From contig NZ_JAUSQU010000001.1 of assembly GCF_030811455.1 (NCBI RefSeq), positions 7,440,001 to 7,504,000 of the forward strand: a stretch of 64,000 bases of DNA. Reading direction: 5' to 3'. Positions 25,414-34,799 of the stretch are shown in pieces. A program made the translations under genes and the position numbers. Below the pieces are notes generated by a model. The model was not told the origin of the DNA. It made no database searches and saw only the letters and a list, made by a program, of their open reading frames with translations. This DNA comes from Streptosporangium lutulentum (lineage in GTDB: Bacteria; Actinomycetota; Actinomycetes; Streptosporangiales; Streptosporangiaceae). How positions within the stretch are numbered: the stretch's first letter is position 1; each line of letters opens with the position of its first letter.

Positions 25414-27702
25414 TCAGCGCCCGGTTGCCGCGCCAGGTCCGTCTAGCTCCTCGAGTTCCATGACCACCTCGGCGGCTTGCTCGGTTTCACCGCATATCTC
25501 CAACAGTCGTAGCCCTTCCGTCAACGCCTGGCGGGCCTCCTCGATCCGGCCCAGGTGCCGTAGCGCGGTGCCCAGCCTGCGCTGAATGCGCCCCACGATT
25601 ATGTCGATTGAACTGGTCTGCAACTCGGACAGCGCCTGGTCGAAGGCGTCGACCGCCTCCTCCCAGCGTTCGAGCGTGAGGTAGGCGGTGCCGACCTCGC
25701 GCAGGGCGATCCCGAGACAGTGGGTGATGAGGGCCGGGGAACCGCCGTATTCGGGGTCACGCAACGTAGTCACAAGTGCGAGGCTGTGCTTCAAGGCTTC
25801 TTCTACCCGGCCCGCCAGCCGCAGGACGTTGATATAGCTTGCCATCGCCTGGGGATAGCGATCCAGGTCCCCTGCCTGGAGGAGAAGATCAGCGGCTCGC
25901 CGGTTGTAGTCCAGCGACCGCTCCATGCTCGCCGGCTCCATCCTCGCCTGCTCCAGGCTCGCCGAGCCGGCACAATTCAGCGCCTGTCCCTGCAGACGTA
26001 GATCGCCGGCCTCGCGGGCCAGCTCCAGCGCCCGCAACGCGGTCGCCTCCCCCTCCTCATTACGGCCTTCGCACGCGGACAGCGCCCAGCACAAGAGGTT
26101 GAGATGCACCGCCTCCCGCCGCGGGTCGCCCAGGGCGTGTGCCGCACCTGCGGACAGCTCGAACACCTCGCTCCAGTGCCCCCACGCGATCCAATGGTCG
26201 GAGAACCAGTGCATGGACTCGGCCATTTCGACCACCGTCGCGTGCTCTCCACGCCGAGCCACTGAGCGCAGCGCCTCCAGCCAGGCCGTGTCCTCCGTCT
26301 GCAGCCAGTCGGCGGCTTCCTGCCGGCTGTCGAGCGCGACCAGGGAGTACCACTCCGGTGGCGGCGCGCCGTAGCCCGGCTCGAACCAGCGCCCCGCCAC
26401 CGTGGCCACCTCCAGTAGCCAGTCCTCCATCCGCAGGCGCGCCGCTTGCCGCGCCTCGATCGGCTCCTCCTGCTCCAGCTGGGCGCGCGCATAGAGCCGG
26501 ACCAGGTCGTGGAAGACATAACGCCCGGCGTACGGCGAGGTCAGCAGGCCCAGCTCGACCAGCTCCTCCAGCGCGTCCTCGGCCTCGAACACATCCACCT
26601 GGGTCAAGACGGCGGCCAGCGGCACCCCGAACTCCGGCGCGGCCGCCAGCGCCAGCCGCCGGAAGCTGCATCGCGCCGTCCCGGTCAATTGCCGGTAGGA
26701 CAGCGCGAACGCGGCGGCCACTGCCAGGTCCCCGGCCGCCAGGGCCTCCAACCGGCGCCCTTCATCTCCCAAACGGCCTGCCAGCTGGCTGACCGTCCAG
26801 CCTGGCCGGCTCTGCAGCCGGTTCCCGGCGATCCGTACGGCCAGCGGCAGGTGGCCGCACAGCCGGGCCAGCTCGGCCACGCCGTCCGGGTCGTTCTCGG
26901 TCCGTTCCGCGCCCACGATCTCCCGTAGTAGCCCGGCCGTCTCATCACCGGTCAGCTGGGCGAGCGGGATCTGCCGCACCCCTTCCAGCCCGGCCAGCGA
27001 ACGGCGGCTGGTGACGATCGTCATCCCGGGACCACCGGACGGGAGAAGGGGACGCACCTGTGCCTCGTGCGCGGCGTTGTCCAGCACGATCAGGCACCGT
27101 CGGTCACTCAGCAGGGTCCGATAGAACCCGGCCTGCTCTTCCTCATCGCCCGGAATCCGCTGTTCGGCCACGCCCAATGCCTTCAGCAGCCGCGACAGCA
27201 CCGCCCCCGGGGCCGGTGGGGCGCTGTCCATGCCGCGCAGGTCCACGTAGAAGCGGCCGTCAGGGAACATCTCGGCCAGGTGCCGGGCGGCGTGCACGGC
27301 CAGAGCCGTCTTGCCGATCCCGGCAGTGCCGGAGATAGTGGCCACCATCGCAGGCTCCCCGGACCTGGCCTGCTCAGCGAGCCGGCGCAGCAGATCGAGC
27401 TCCCTCACGCGACCGGTGAAATCACCCGTTCCGTACGGCAGCTCACACGTGCCCGGCACCGGGCCACTCGGCCGCGGCCGGCCCGCCCTGGCGGCCTCGA
27501 CCAGCTCCGCCTGTTGCTCGTCGCCGAGCCCCAAGGCTTCGGCCAGTTCCTGCACCGTGCGCTGTTGCGGGCCGCGGCTGACGCCCCGCTCCATGTTCCC
27601 GATGGCCCGTACGCTCACGCCGGAGGCGTGGGACAGCTCTTCGATCGTCAACTTCGCGTCCTGCCGCAAGCTTCGCAGGAGCGACCCGAACGAGCCGACC
27701 AT
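25414..27702 (-). CDS. XRE HTH - NB-ARC - TPR (STAND) regulator
   Basis: A 762-residue protein. It has an N-terminal Cro/C1 HTH (7-62; LTIEELSHASGVSVRAIGNMERG), then an NB-ARC ATPase with Walker A GTAGIGKTALA (~125-135), Walker B CLIVLDNA (~205) and LPLAVRIAGNRL (the GxP-type motif, ~285). A winged-helix segment and many TPR-like helices follow (~480-750). Related proteins regulate secondary metabolism or act as ATP-dependent sensors. The HTH sits at the N-terminus in place of a SARP domain. It lies just inside the diverged tRNA fragment, consistent with accessory DNA. Confidence 0.9.
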   Translation of the reverse strand: MVGSFGSLLRSLRQDAKLTIEELSHASGVSVRAIGNMERGVSRGPQQRTVQELAEALGLGDEQQAELVEAARAGRPRPSGPVPGTCELPYGTGDFTGRVRELDLLRRLAEQARSGEPAMVATISGTAGIGKTALAVHAARHLAEMFPDGRFYVDLRGMDSAPPAPGAVLSRLLKALGVAEQRIPGDEEEQAGFYRTLLSDRRCLIVLDNAAHEAQVRPLLPSGGPGMTIVTSRRSLAGLEGVRQIPLAQLTGDETAGLLREIVGAERTENDPDGVAELARLCGHLPLAVRIAGNRLQSRPGWTVSQLAGRLGDEGRRLEALAAGDLAVAAAFALSYRQLTGTARCSFRRLALAAAPEFGVPLAAVLTQVDVFEAEDALEELVELGLLTSPYAGRYVFHDLVRLYARAQLEQEEPIEARQAARLRMEDWLLEVATVAGRWFEPGYGAPPPEWYSLVALDSRQEAADWLQTEDTAWLEALRSVARRGEHATVVEMAESMHWFSDHWIAWGHWSEVFELSAGAAHALGDPRREAVHLNLLCWALSACEGRNEEGEATALRALELAREAGDLRLQGQALNCAGSASLEQARMEPASMERSLDYNRRAADLLLQAGDLDRYPQAMASYINVLRLAGRVEEALKHSLALVTTLRDPEYGGSPALITHCLGIALREVGTAYLTLERWEEAVDAFDQALSELQTSSIDIIVGRIQRRLGTALRHLGRIEEARQALTEGLRLLEICGETEQAAEVVMELEELDGPGAATGR

Positions 27703-28138
27703 CCATCCTCCTCGACGCCGACTTCACCCCGGACACCGGCCGGCTGTACTGAAGTCACCTGCGGGCGCCTGAGCGCATCGACCGAGCACCCCTACCTTAC
27801 GAATCACCGTATCCCGGTGTTCAGGCACAGTGCCTCTGGCCGAAAACGGTTCCACGCGGGCGTTGCCGAGATCCATGGTCACGTCGCCCATGCTCAAGGG
27901 GCGGCTCGCCGAAGACGTCCGGCAGGCTCAGCCACGACTAAATATCCGAATACGTGACGGCGGCCATCCTCGAGCCTTGAAACGACGAGCGTCGCGGCCC
28001 GCTCTTCGAAGGATGACCGCCTCGCCCTGCAGTTGGCTGCCTCAGGCGCGCACGGTGAGAAGAAGTGCGCGTCGAAAGGTCAGTATCGGTCCATTGGCCT
28101 GGATTCCCCCTTCGGGGAGGAGGACAGGAGAATCTGCG
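27703..28138. other. Intergenic stretch without a gene
   Basis: About 435 bp between the STAND regulator start and the sulfotransferase stop. It should carry the regulator's promoter. Open frames here lack starts with ribosome sites. No repeat or RNA gene recognised. Confidence 0.4.
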
Positions 28139-28903
28139 TCACTCTGCCGGCTCCGTCCTGTAGCGATCGATCCACTGGCCGTTGAGCTCGTCGGCCTGGC
28201 GCTTGTGCCGTGGCACGATCACGTGTCCATCGGGTAGGTCGAGCCCGAGGAAGTCGAGGATGCCCTGGGTGACACCGATCATGTCGGCGTCAAGCTCCTC
28301 GTAGCGCACCACGTGCTGCTGGATGCCGAACGAGGTGAACCACTCCTCCCACGCCGTATTGTGCTCATCGATCAGCCGGATCAGCTGACCGATCCGGTTC
28401 GAATCGAAGCTGGGCGGTCGCCCCTTTCCGCCGGTGTCGCCGATTTCGCCGTTCCCGCCGATGTACCAGGCATTGGTCTGCTCAGCGCGTAGCCAGGACA
28501 CCGCCTGCGCCAGAACATCGTCGCGTCGTAGATACACGAAGCGCGTGCGCCCGCATGCCCGGTTCAACAACCTGACGTCCTCACCGGCGAGGTCCGGGTA
28601 GACCGTCCTCAACTTGTCGACCACCTCGCCCAAGGTTCCCCACATGAGCTTCGCCCCGAACACGCCGTTCTCGGTCCGGCCTGCGTCAAGTGCCGCTCGC
28701 ATGTAGTCCGCATAGTCGAAACCACCATCAGAGGTGCGTGGAATCCGCCACCGGTCGGCCCACAGCGGCTCGTCGGGCTCACGGAAATACGCCTGAGGCC
28801 GGCCAGCGACCCCGGTGGTCTCCAGCAGTCCGAGGAGCAACGAGCTGCCGGTACGAGGAGTGGCGCAAACGAAATACGAGTCGACATGTTCCGCAACGTC
28901 CAT
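28139..28903 (-). CDS. Stf0-type sulfotransferase
   Basis: A 254-residue protein. YFVCATPRTGSSLLLGLLE (~10-28) is the 5'-phosphosulfate loop of PAPS-dependent sulfotransferases in the Stf0 form. RFVYLRRDDVLAQAVSWLRA (~123-142) holds the 3'-phosphate-binding Arg and the Ser. The founding member Stf0 sulfates trehalose in mycobacteria; the substrate here is unknown. The ATG at 28903 is chosen because it directly precedes the conserved fold; no clear ribosome site, and a GTG at 28915 is possible. Confidence 0.85.
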   Translation of the reverse strand: MDVAEHVDSYFVCATPRTGSSLLLGLLETTGVAGRPQAYFREPDEPLWADRWRIPRTSDGGFDYADYMRAALDAGRTENGVFGAKLMWGTLGEVVDKLRTVYPDLAGEDVRLLNRACGRTRFVYLRRDDVLAQAVSWLRAEQTNAWYIGGNGEIGDTGGKGRPPSFDSNRIGQLIRLIDEHNTAWEEWFTSFGIQQHVVRYEELDADMIGVTQGILDFLGLDLPDGHVIVPRHKRQADELNGQWIDRYRTEPAE

Positions 28904-28970
28904 CGGCGTAGTCACGACGACAAGGTAAGACCCCGCGATCACGACACGCAACCCGGTTGACCACCGGCGG

Positions 28971-29135
28971 CTATTGAGCTTCAGCCTCCTCGAATGATCT
29001 TTCCCCGCCCCCGTCCTGCATGTACGGTGCGACGATTCCGCCCGGGTCGTGGGCAAGGAGAGCGGCGTTCATCGCGTCCACCACCACGCCGTCGCCGTCG
29101 GCCTGGACGCCCCGCAGGTCGGTGACCCACTCCCC
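28971..29135 (-). pseudogene. Possible 3' remnant of an M20-type metallopeptidase gene
   Basis: A stop-bounded 55-codon frame with no start, reading GEWVTDLRGVQADGDGVVVDAM then ALLAHDPGGIVAPYMQDGGG. 'DP...VxPYMxxGG' resembles the region before the last metal ligand of M20 dipeptidases. Codon usage looks coding. The rest of the gene is absent. Low certainty. Confidence 0.3.
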
Positions 29136-29355
29136 TCACACCGACACGGTAAGAGCACAACGACACAGATCTCACACGGCATGGAGCAATACCTACGCCA
29201 AAGCACTTCATTATGAGTTGAGGGACGATTGTCCGGGACCGTCCACAGGCGTCTTCCGGGCCAGATCGGACAGGCTCTCTGAGGTCTCTCAGTCCATGGT
29301 CGTCCAGACCTGTGATTGGCATCCGCGTCAGCAAGATCACGCAGATGACGTCGAG

Positions 29356-30399
29356 TCAGGTCTGCGGCTGAGCGTCCCGTACCCGGTCGCGTACCACCGC
29401 GGCGCCCAGCCAGCGGTCATGCAGCACCCGGCCTTCGGGATCGAGGAGCATCCACAGCCCACCCGCCAAAAGACACAACAGCCCGACCTCGGGGACAAAG
29501 GCGAGCAGGGGGAAGACCAGCGCGCGGAGCGCGGTCCTGCCCGCGCCCAGCCGTCCACCCGTATTCGCTGCGATGACCCGGATGCCCAGCAGCCGCTTTC
29601 CGAGCGTCCGCCCCCACAGGGCGTGCTGCACCCAGAAGTAGAGGAACAGCACCGACAAGATGACCAGTTCCACGGGCTCCGGGCTGCTCTGGAGCACGTC
29701 AATCCGCTCCAGGAACCCGAATGCCATCGGGTACTCGGTACCGATGCCGATCAAGGACCAGACCGGTCCCACGATGACGCCCAGGACGGTAACGACGATC
29801 AGATAGTCGGCCAGGGCCGCCACCGGCCGACGCCACACCATCCCGGCACGTGACCCGGCCGGCTCGTCCCCGGTGACGGGCCGCATCTCGCGCGACGCGG
29901 CGAACACCAGCGCCGCGGCCACCAGAAGGCACAACTGGGTGACAGCCCAACCACCGGCCACCGCGCCGAACCCGTCGGCGTTGAACGGCGGGAACATCTC
30001 GGCGTAGATTTCCCGCCCGCTGTACGACCGGACGAGAAGTGCGATCACCGCGATCAGGACGAGGAGTCCCGCCACCCTCCGGCCCGTCACCCTGGGATCT
30101 CTGCGGCCGAGACATGCCAGGAGGCCGAGAAGAACCACGAGAGCCGGAACCGCCCAGTCCCCCGTGATCTCCATGACCACTTCGAGATCGACCTGCAGCG
30201 GGACGAACGGCGACAGCGTTGATCCACTGCTGTACAGGCCCACAAATCCATAGATCGTTTCGGGCACTCCATGGGCCTGGACGAACTCCTCAGGCTTGAA
30301 TCGTTCGTACCACAGCTTCAAGTTCGGGAAGGCGGCGACGACCGCGGCCGCCATCCACGCCGACAGCGCTGACCACGATAATCGGGGGAACTGCGGCAC
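29356..30399 (-). CDS. RDD-family membrane protein
   Basis: A 347-residue polytopic protein with about seven hydrophobic segments. The C-terminal half is an RDD domain: RRPVAALADYLIVVTVL with the Arg and Asp, LWGRTLGKRLLGIRVI, and the last LHDRWLGAAVV. The N-terminal half adds four membrane helices and a loop. The GTG at 30399 is chosen because AAAGGA lies 6 bases upstream. RDD proteins are generally unassigned; some act in ion transport or membrane homeostasis. Confidence 0.82.
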   Translation of the reverse strand: MPQFPRLSWSALSAWMAAAVVAAFPNLKLWYERFKPEEFVQAHGVPETIYGFVGLYSSGSTLSPFVPLQVDLEVVMEITGDWAVPALVVLLGLLACLGRRDPRVTGRRVAGLLVLIAVIALLVRSYSGREIYAEMFPPFNADGFGAVAGGWAVTQLCLLVAAALVFAASREMRPVTGDEPAGSRAGMVWRRPVAALADYLIVVTVLGVIVGPVWSLIGIGTEYPMAFGFLERIDVLQSSPEPVELVILSVLFLYFWVQHALWGRTLGKRLLGIRVIAANTGGRLGAGRTALRALVFPLLAFVPEVGLLCLLAGGLWMLLDPEGRVLHDRWLGAAVVRDRVRDAQPQT

Positions 30400-30643
30400 G
30401 ATGATCCTTTCGCCCTGGGAGCGACACCCTACGATGCTCCAGCACGCAACACAGACACGACGGCCAGGTCCGGCATCGCACCACAAACCGGAGAAGGATC
30501 CTGTCCTACGTCGGTTGGCGCTGTTCCCGTCGCGCTGGGTTCTCCGATGTCATGCCTGCGGAGAGCCTGCCCCGGAGGCTTGCAGCAAAGTGAGCCCACC
30601 TGCCGCGACCTGGCCCCATGGGGTCACGGATGGTGGATCCGGC

Positions 30644-31231
30644 TCACCACGGCCAGGGGATGTCTGTGGACAGGGGTTCGGGAACGACTCCGCACAGGTA
30701 GGTGGACTTCTTTATCAGCTGTCGCGTCAGGGTGATCCCGGTGAGGCGCTCGGCCAGGAGGAACATCGGCCCCTCGTGGGGGTCGGTGAGTGGAGAGTAG
30801 ACGGAGTCGATCAGGTTCATGGTCTCCGCGAGTTCGTCCGGCACCTCCTCCAGGTAGCCCTCCTGGGCGATGAAGCAGAACCGGAGCTCTCCGTCCTCGA
30901 TCCAGAAGAAGTAGTCGAGGGCCTTGATGTCGAGGAATTGGTGGGAGACGAGGCGGGTGCCCGCCGACAGCGGCATGACGACTTCTTCGGTGATACCGAG
31001 CCGGCTTCTGGTCTCGACGATGAACGCCCAGTCCCCGACGGTCGTGACGCCGAGAAACACGCCGGATCCGCGCGGACCGGAGGGGGCTGCGCACATTTCG
31101 TCGAACGTCATGGGCGTGAAGTCCTCCGCCCGAGCGCCGAGCCGGGTCACCACTTGCTCGGGAGCCAGGCCACGGACGTAGGTGAAGCAGCCACCGGAGA
31201 GCCAGGCGTAGTCATCAGGGGTCGTGATCAC
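30644..31231 (-). CDS. DUF6461 family protein
   Basis: A 195-residue protein. The N-terminus DYAWLSGGCFTYVRGLAPEQVVTRLGA is the typical DUF6461 opening, and 'VGDWAFIVET' and 'FFWIEDGELRFCF' are further conserved strands. Cytoplasmic, function unknown. A more distant relative is at 18322-19062. Confidence 0.75.
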   Translation of the reverse strand: MITTPDDYAWLSGGCFTYVRGLAPEQVVTRLGARAEDFTPMTFDEMCAAPSGPRGSGVFLGVTTVGDWAFIVETRSRLGITEEVVMPLSAGTRLVSHQFLDIKALDYFFWIEDGELRFCFIAQEGYLEEVPDELAETMNLIDSVYSPLTDPHEGPMFLLAERLTGITLTRQLIKKSTYLCGVVPEPLSTDIPWPW

Positions 31232-31718
31232 CCCGCCATGCTCGCAGCGCCTACCGACATAACGGGCGCAGGCGGTTCACCATCGAGAGCTTGCGCCGAA
31301 CCTGCCACTGCTCGGCCTGGCCCTGGCTTGCTGCCCCGACTCAGCCTGCCGAGGTCAGCGATCTATCCGATCAGTTCCCTGGTCACGGCTACCGGTACGC
31401 GACTGAGAGGACCCGGGCTCTAAACCTTCTGAGCCTCCGCACCGCTCGCGCCCGCGGACTCCCTATCGTCATCTGGTCAGCGTGTGGCCCGATAGCAAGG
31501 CTCGACGAGGAGAGCCATAAGTGATGAACGTTTTCGCAAGCGGACATCCTAGGCTCGAACCAGTGACATCTCGCTTGCAAGGCAACCGGAACGAGACCCT
31601 GACCAAGACATACGGTCCGTCGTGATCCACCGGAGTCCAACCCTGTCCGTGATCGTTGTTACCCGGTTGGTCACTCACCCATCCCTCCGCCCACAAGGGG
31701 AAGCGCCAGCGTCACCCG
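31232..31718. other. Intergenic stretch with a tRNA-like fragment
   Basis: About 490 bp without a convincing gene. On the minus strand at 31541-31582 the sequence contains CTTGCAAG followed by a T-loop-like GGTTCGAGCC and resembles the 3' half of a tRNA with a TGC anticodon, but the T stem pairs poorly. It is listed as a possible relic only. Confidence 0.3.
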
Positions 31719-32282
31719 TTACAGGGTTGATTCGCCTCGGACATGGATAATGCGATCAGGCGTCCCGAGGGCAGCGGTATGGACTCTGCCTTCGCTCAGA
31801 CCCTGGCCTGTGTCCGCGAAAAGAAATCTATCAGCGTAGATCTGTCCGGACCGAAGCCACTCATGGCGAACGACCGGGCGTCTCCAGATGGTTTCGAACC
31901 AATCTCCTGTGATCACCGCTAGCTCCTCAGGGCTACCGGACCCTATGAAGGCAAGCGGCGTGGGCTCTGCGGGAAGGGTGAACACCTGGTTGTGGAGCTT
32001 GTCGCCGTGAATCTTCGACCCATCGAGGTAAGCACCCACCGTCAAAAGACTGAGGTTGAATCCCGGGGCGGGAAGATCAGCGCAAACCAGCAGCTTACCG
32101 AAGGACGTTTCTCCTGGCTGGAGGTCGTACCCGTACGCGATGTAATCCGGAAGCAGTACCTCAACGTCGTTGACTGCCAGCGGCCATGAGGCTGCGCGCC
32201 CCCTCAGCGCGTCGATGAAAGCAGCCTGAACTTCATCGGGCTCATCATCATCGTCAAGGGGGAACCATCGATCTTCGACCAT
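31719..32282 (-). CDS. Hypothetical acidic protein
   Basis: A 187-residue acidic cytoplasmic protein (MVEDRWFPLDDDDEPDEVQAAF...). No membrane segment, signal or known motif. Predicted strands around LLPDYIAYGYDL and FNLSLLTVGAYL suggest a compact alpha/beta fold. It lies 110 bp from the left end of an IS3 element. Codon use resembles its neighbours. Confidence 0.55.
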   Translation of the reverse strand: MVEDRWFPLDDDDEPDEVQAAFIDALRGRAASWPLAVNDVEVLLPDYIAYGYDLQPGETSFGKLLVCADLPAPGFNLSLLTVGAYLDGSKIHGDKLHNQVFTLPAEPTPLAFIGSGSPEELAVITGDWFETIWRRPVVRHEWLRSGQIYADRFLFADTGQGLSEGRVHTAALGTPDRIIHVRGESTL

Positions 32283-32414
32283 ACGACACCATAGATCGAG
32301 CCGACGAAGGTCAGAGACAGCCTCGACCTGAGCACATGCCGGCAGTCTCCCCTGCCACTACGCGGCCCGAAGGTCTTCGCGGCCTGTCTATCCCCTGAAA
32401 ACGTGGAGATTCGG

Positions 32415-33353
32415 TTATGCGGCGCTGGCCTCCTGAAGCCTCGCTCTGGCGGCTATTCGAGCGGTCATGATCTGCTGCTCGTAGACGATCGGTGGTAGCC
32501 CGTCAGCGGCGCTGTGTCGTCGGCGAGCGTTGTAGAAGTCAGCGATCCAGGTCGCGATCTTCAGCCGGGCTTCGGCCCGGGCGCGGAAGCGGTGTCGGTG
32601 CACGTATTCGACCTTGAGGGTGGAGTTGAACGACTCGGCGGCGGCGTTGTCCAGTGCACAGCCGACCCGGCCCATCGACTGGACCACGCCCCAATGCCGG
32701 CAGGCTGCTTGGAAGCGGGCAGCGGTGTACTCGCTGCCGCGATCGGTGTGGAAGATCACCCCGTCGACGTTCCCGCCGCGGGTGACAGCGGCCATCTGCA
32801 GGGAGGCAATGGTCAGCGCCGCATCGTGATGCTCCGACATCGCATACCCCAGCAACCGGCGGGAGAACAGATCCTCGACCGTGGCCAGATACAGCTTGCC
32901 CTCGTCGGTGACGATCTCGGTCACATCGCCGCACCACAGCACGTCCGGCGCGACCGCAGTGAACGAGCGCCGCACCAGGTCAGGGGCGGCAGGCCGTTTG
33001 CCCTGCCGGGTCAGCGATCGGCGTCTCCTTGGTGCTCTGCCGGCTAAGCCAAGCTCGGCCATGCGCTGCGCGACGGTGTTCTCCGATATCCGCCATCCCT
33101 GTTCGTGTAGGTCACGGGTGATGCGTGGGCTGCCGTAGGTGCCGCCCGAGGCGGTGAACTTCGCCGCAATCTCCGCGTCGAGATCCTTGCGGCGCTGCTG
33201 GCGGGCCGTTGGCGCCCGGTCGCGCCACTTGTAGTACCAAGACTGCGAGACACCCAAGGCCCGGCAGGTCACCGCGTGGGGGACGTCGTGCTCGGTCTTC
33301 TGGGAGCTGATGAAGGCCGCCACGCTTACCGGCCCGTCGCTTCCTTGACCCAC
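32415..33353 (-). CDS. IS3-family transposase OrfB (DDE integrase)
   Basis: A 312-residue protein with an N-terminal HTH_21-like segment (YGSPRITRDLHEQG) and an rve integrase core: D in LWCGDVTEIVT, D in IFHTDRGSEY and E in NAAAESFNSTLK, the complete DDE triad. It overlaps orfA. The GTG at 33353 is nominal: IS3 elements often make OrfAB by -1 frameshifting, and a GTG at 33323 is an alternative. Confidence 0.9.
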   Translation of the reverse strand: MGQGSDGPVSVAAFISSQKTEHDVPHAVTCRALGVSQSWYYKWRDRAPTARQQRRKDLDAEIAAKFTASGGTYGSPRITRDLHEQGWRISENTVAQRMAELGLAGRAPRRRRSLTRQGKRPAAPDLVRRSFTAVAPDVLWCGDVTEIVTDEGKLYLATVEDLFSRRLLGYAMSEHHDAALTIASLQMAAVTRGGNVDGVIFHTDRGSEYTAARFQAACRHWGVVQSMGRVGCALDNAAAESFNSTLKVEYVHRHRFRARAEARLKIATWIADFYNARRRHSAADGLPPIVYEQQIMTARIAARARLQEASAA

Positions 33354-33649
33354 AAGACCACGGAGCGTTTGAGGACATCACGCTCCATCTCCAGCTCGGC
33401 GCGCTCCTTGGCCCACTCCGCCCGCTGCCTGCGCAACCTGGCGAGCTCTTCCCGCTCGGATCCGGACAGTTCCTCGCTGCCGGCGTTCTGCTCGCGGGCC
33501 AGCCGGTCCATCTGCACCCAGTTGGCCAGCGTGCCCGCATTGATGCCCAGATCCTTGGCGACTTGCGCGATCGACTTTCCTGTCTCCCGCACGATGCGCA
33601 CCGCGCCCGCCCGGAACTCCGGATCGAACCTGCGTCTGGTCTCTCCCAC
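33326..33649 (-). CDS. IS3-family transposase OrfA (HTH)
   Basis: A 107-residue protein with an HTH_Tnp_1 domain (FDPEFRAGAVRIVRETGKSIAQVAKDLGIN) and a leucine-zipper-like coiled coil (SEREELARLRRQRAEWAKE...). Its 3' end overlaps orfB. Confidence 0.9.
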   Translation of the reverse strand: MGETRRRFDPEFRAGAVRIVRETGKSIAQVAKDLGINAGTLANWVQMDRLAREQNAGSEELSGSEREELARLRRQRAEWAKERAELEMERDVLKRSVVLWVKEATGR

Positions 33650-33767
33650 GACCCAACCTTCTCCTTAGGTCAGATCTCCACGATAGAAGGGGAAGGCCAG
33701 CCTGCGCCGTGGGTGATTGAGGACGAATAACGGACCTGCTGGCTGACCGACTGGTGAAGGAGAATCA

Positions 33768-34388
33768 GTGGCGCTCACCTTTGGCGAGGCGATCGGACGA
33801 CTTGCCGATCGCGCGGCAGCTCGCCGGCAGTCAGGAGCCAAGCGGCTGCAAAAACTCGCCGACCCAGAGGCGGGGCCGGCGTTGCTGGAAGCGTTGCGGC
33901 GTGAAATCGAGGGTCCTCGGGCTTGGGAGACCCTCTACCACCTGGTGATGGCGCTCGGTGCTTGCGATCATCGAGCAGCGGTGCCGTATCTCTACGAACT
34001 CGCGCGTCACCCGCTCAAGGCCACCACGGTCTATACAGCGATCGGGGATGCACTCGTTCGGTTGGACTCGGAGGACGACAACGACTCCACTCCAATTCTT
34101 TGGTGCCTCAACACCGGCAACGACCGGCTCGTCGACGGGGCTTTCCGTGCGATGGCGATACTGCGTATGGTTCCCGACGACAAGACCATCGGACGAATCC
34201 TCGATTTTCTGGCCCCTCGACTACCTGAGGACGGACTCCGTTTCTGGCCTGCTGTGGCGGCGGCGGGTTGGCAGGGACCGCCCGTGCACGCCTTCCTCAC
34301 CACATGCGCCACAGGATCCCGGGAAGACGTCGCGGAGGCCGCCGCCGCCTCGCTCACGGGGAAGTACAAGGCTTATCGACATCTGTGA
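33768..34388 (+). CDS. HEAT-repeat-like protein
   Basis: A 206-residue all-helical protein. Repeated helix pairs such as 'EALRREIEGPRAWETLYHLVMALG', 'AAVPYLYELARHPLKATTVYTAIGDALVRL' and 'VDGAFRAMAILRMV' suggest HEAT repeats. The GTG start has AAGGAGAATCA upstream. Function unknown. It lies between an IS3 element and the tRNA-Arg fragment, just outside the island. Confidence 0.7.
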   Translation: MALTFGEAIGRLADRAAARRQSGAKRLQKLADPEAGPALLEALRREIEGPRAWETLYHLVMALGACDHRAAVPYLYELARHPLKATTVYTAIGDALVRLDSEDDNDSTPILWCLNTGNDRLVDGAFRAMAILRMVPDDKTIGRILDFLAPRLPEDGLRFWPAVAAAGWQGPPVHAFLTTCATGSREDVAEAAAASLTGKYKAYRHL

Positions 34389-34580
34389 GCGGATGGACAC
34401 CACCAGGCCGACCTATGGCGGCGTGCTCACTCCGCCCGTCATCAAGATCCACAATGGCGGGCGGAGTCGGTCATCTACGCGGCCATGGACTGCTCGCCCA
34501 CTCCGTACAAGAGATCGGAAAGCAGCGGGAACCACCCTGTTATCAAGGGTGTTGGCAAGAAGCCCGAACGATCTGGAAAC

Positions 34581-34626
34581 CAGGAAGGCCCCTGACGGCG
34601 TAATACCCTGTTCAGGGGCCTTCCTG
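34581..34626 (-). terminator. Terminator adjoining the tRNA-Arg fragment
   Basis: Perfect 15-bp stem CAGGAAGGCCCCTGA/TCAGGGGCCTTCCTG around a 16-nt loop. It sits immediately downstream (minus strand) of the tRNA 3' fragment, as the hairpin at 53325-53357 does for the intact tRNA, although its sequence differs. It is probably the original terminator of the tRNA gene, displaced by integration. Confidence 0.8.
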
Positions 34627-34627
34627 A

Positions 34628-34673
34628 GCTGTGCAGCCGGAGGTACTCGACACCCCAACCTTCTGATCCGTAG
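34628..34673 (-). repeat. Attachment-site half: 3' part of tRNA-Arg
   Basis: Forty-six bases match 53363-53408 with one mismatch (34651). The match runs from just past the tRNA 3' end to the anticodon loop and stops abruptly there. This is the standard footprint of an element integrated in the 3' half of a tRNA gene, with this copy as the displaced end. Confidence 0.85.
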
Positions 34674-34776
34674 ATCCCCAAACGACGCCCAAGAGCATTC
34701 AGACCAGTTCGCCACGCAGGTCGCTCACGATCCGCCTGTTCATATCAGTCCAGCTCGGTCCGAGACCGTACGGTCC

Positions 34777-34799
34777 GTTGGCTCCCAGGTTGGCTCCCA
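34777..34799 (+). repeat. Direct repeat near the island end
   Basis: GTTGGCTCCCA occurs twice with a 12-bp period (34777-34787 and 34789-34799), about 105 bp inside the attachment half-site. The position would suit integrase arm-binding sites; that is inference. Confidence 0.45.

Larger units (their letters stand above)
32392..33692 (-). mobile_element. IS3-family insertion sequence (apparently complete)
   Basis: About 1.3 kb with imperfect 19-bp terminal inverted repeats: 32392-32410 (CCCCTGAAAACGTGGAGAT) against 33674-33692, differing at four positions. It carries overlapping orfA and orfB on the minus strand. No clear target duplication was seen. Confidence 0.75.

Noticed and set aside
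28981-29340. 119-codon minus-strand frame between sulfotransferase and RDD genes
   Set aside because: Arg/Gly-rich with no motif; the overlapping peptidase-like frame fits coding statistics better.
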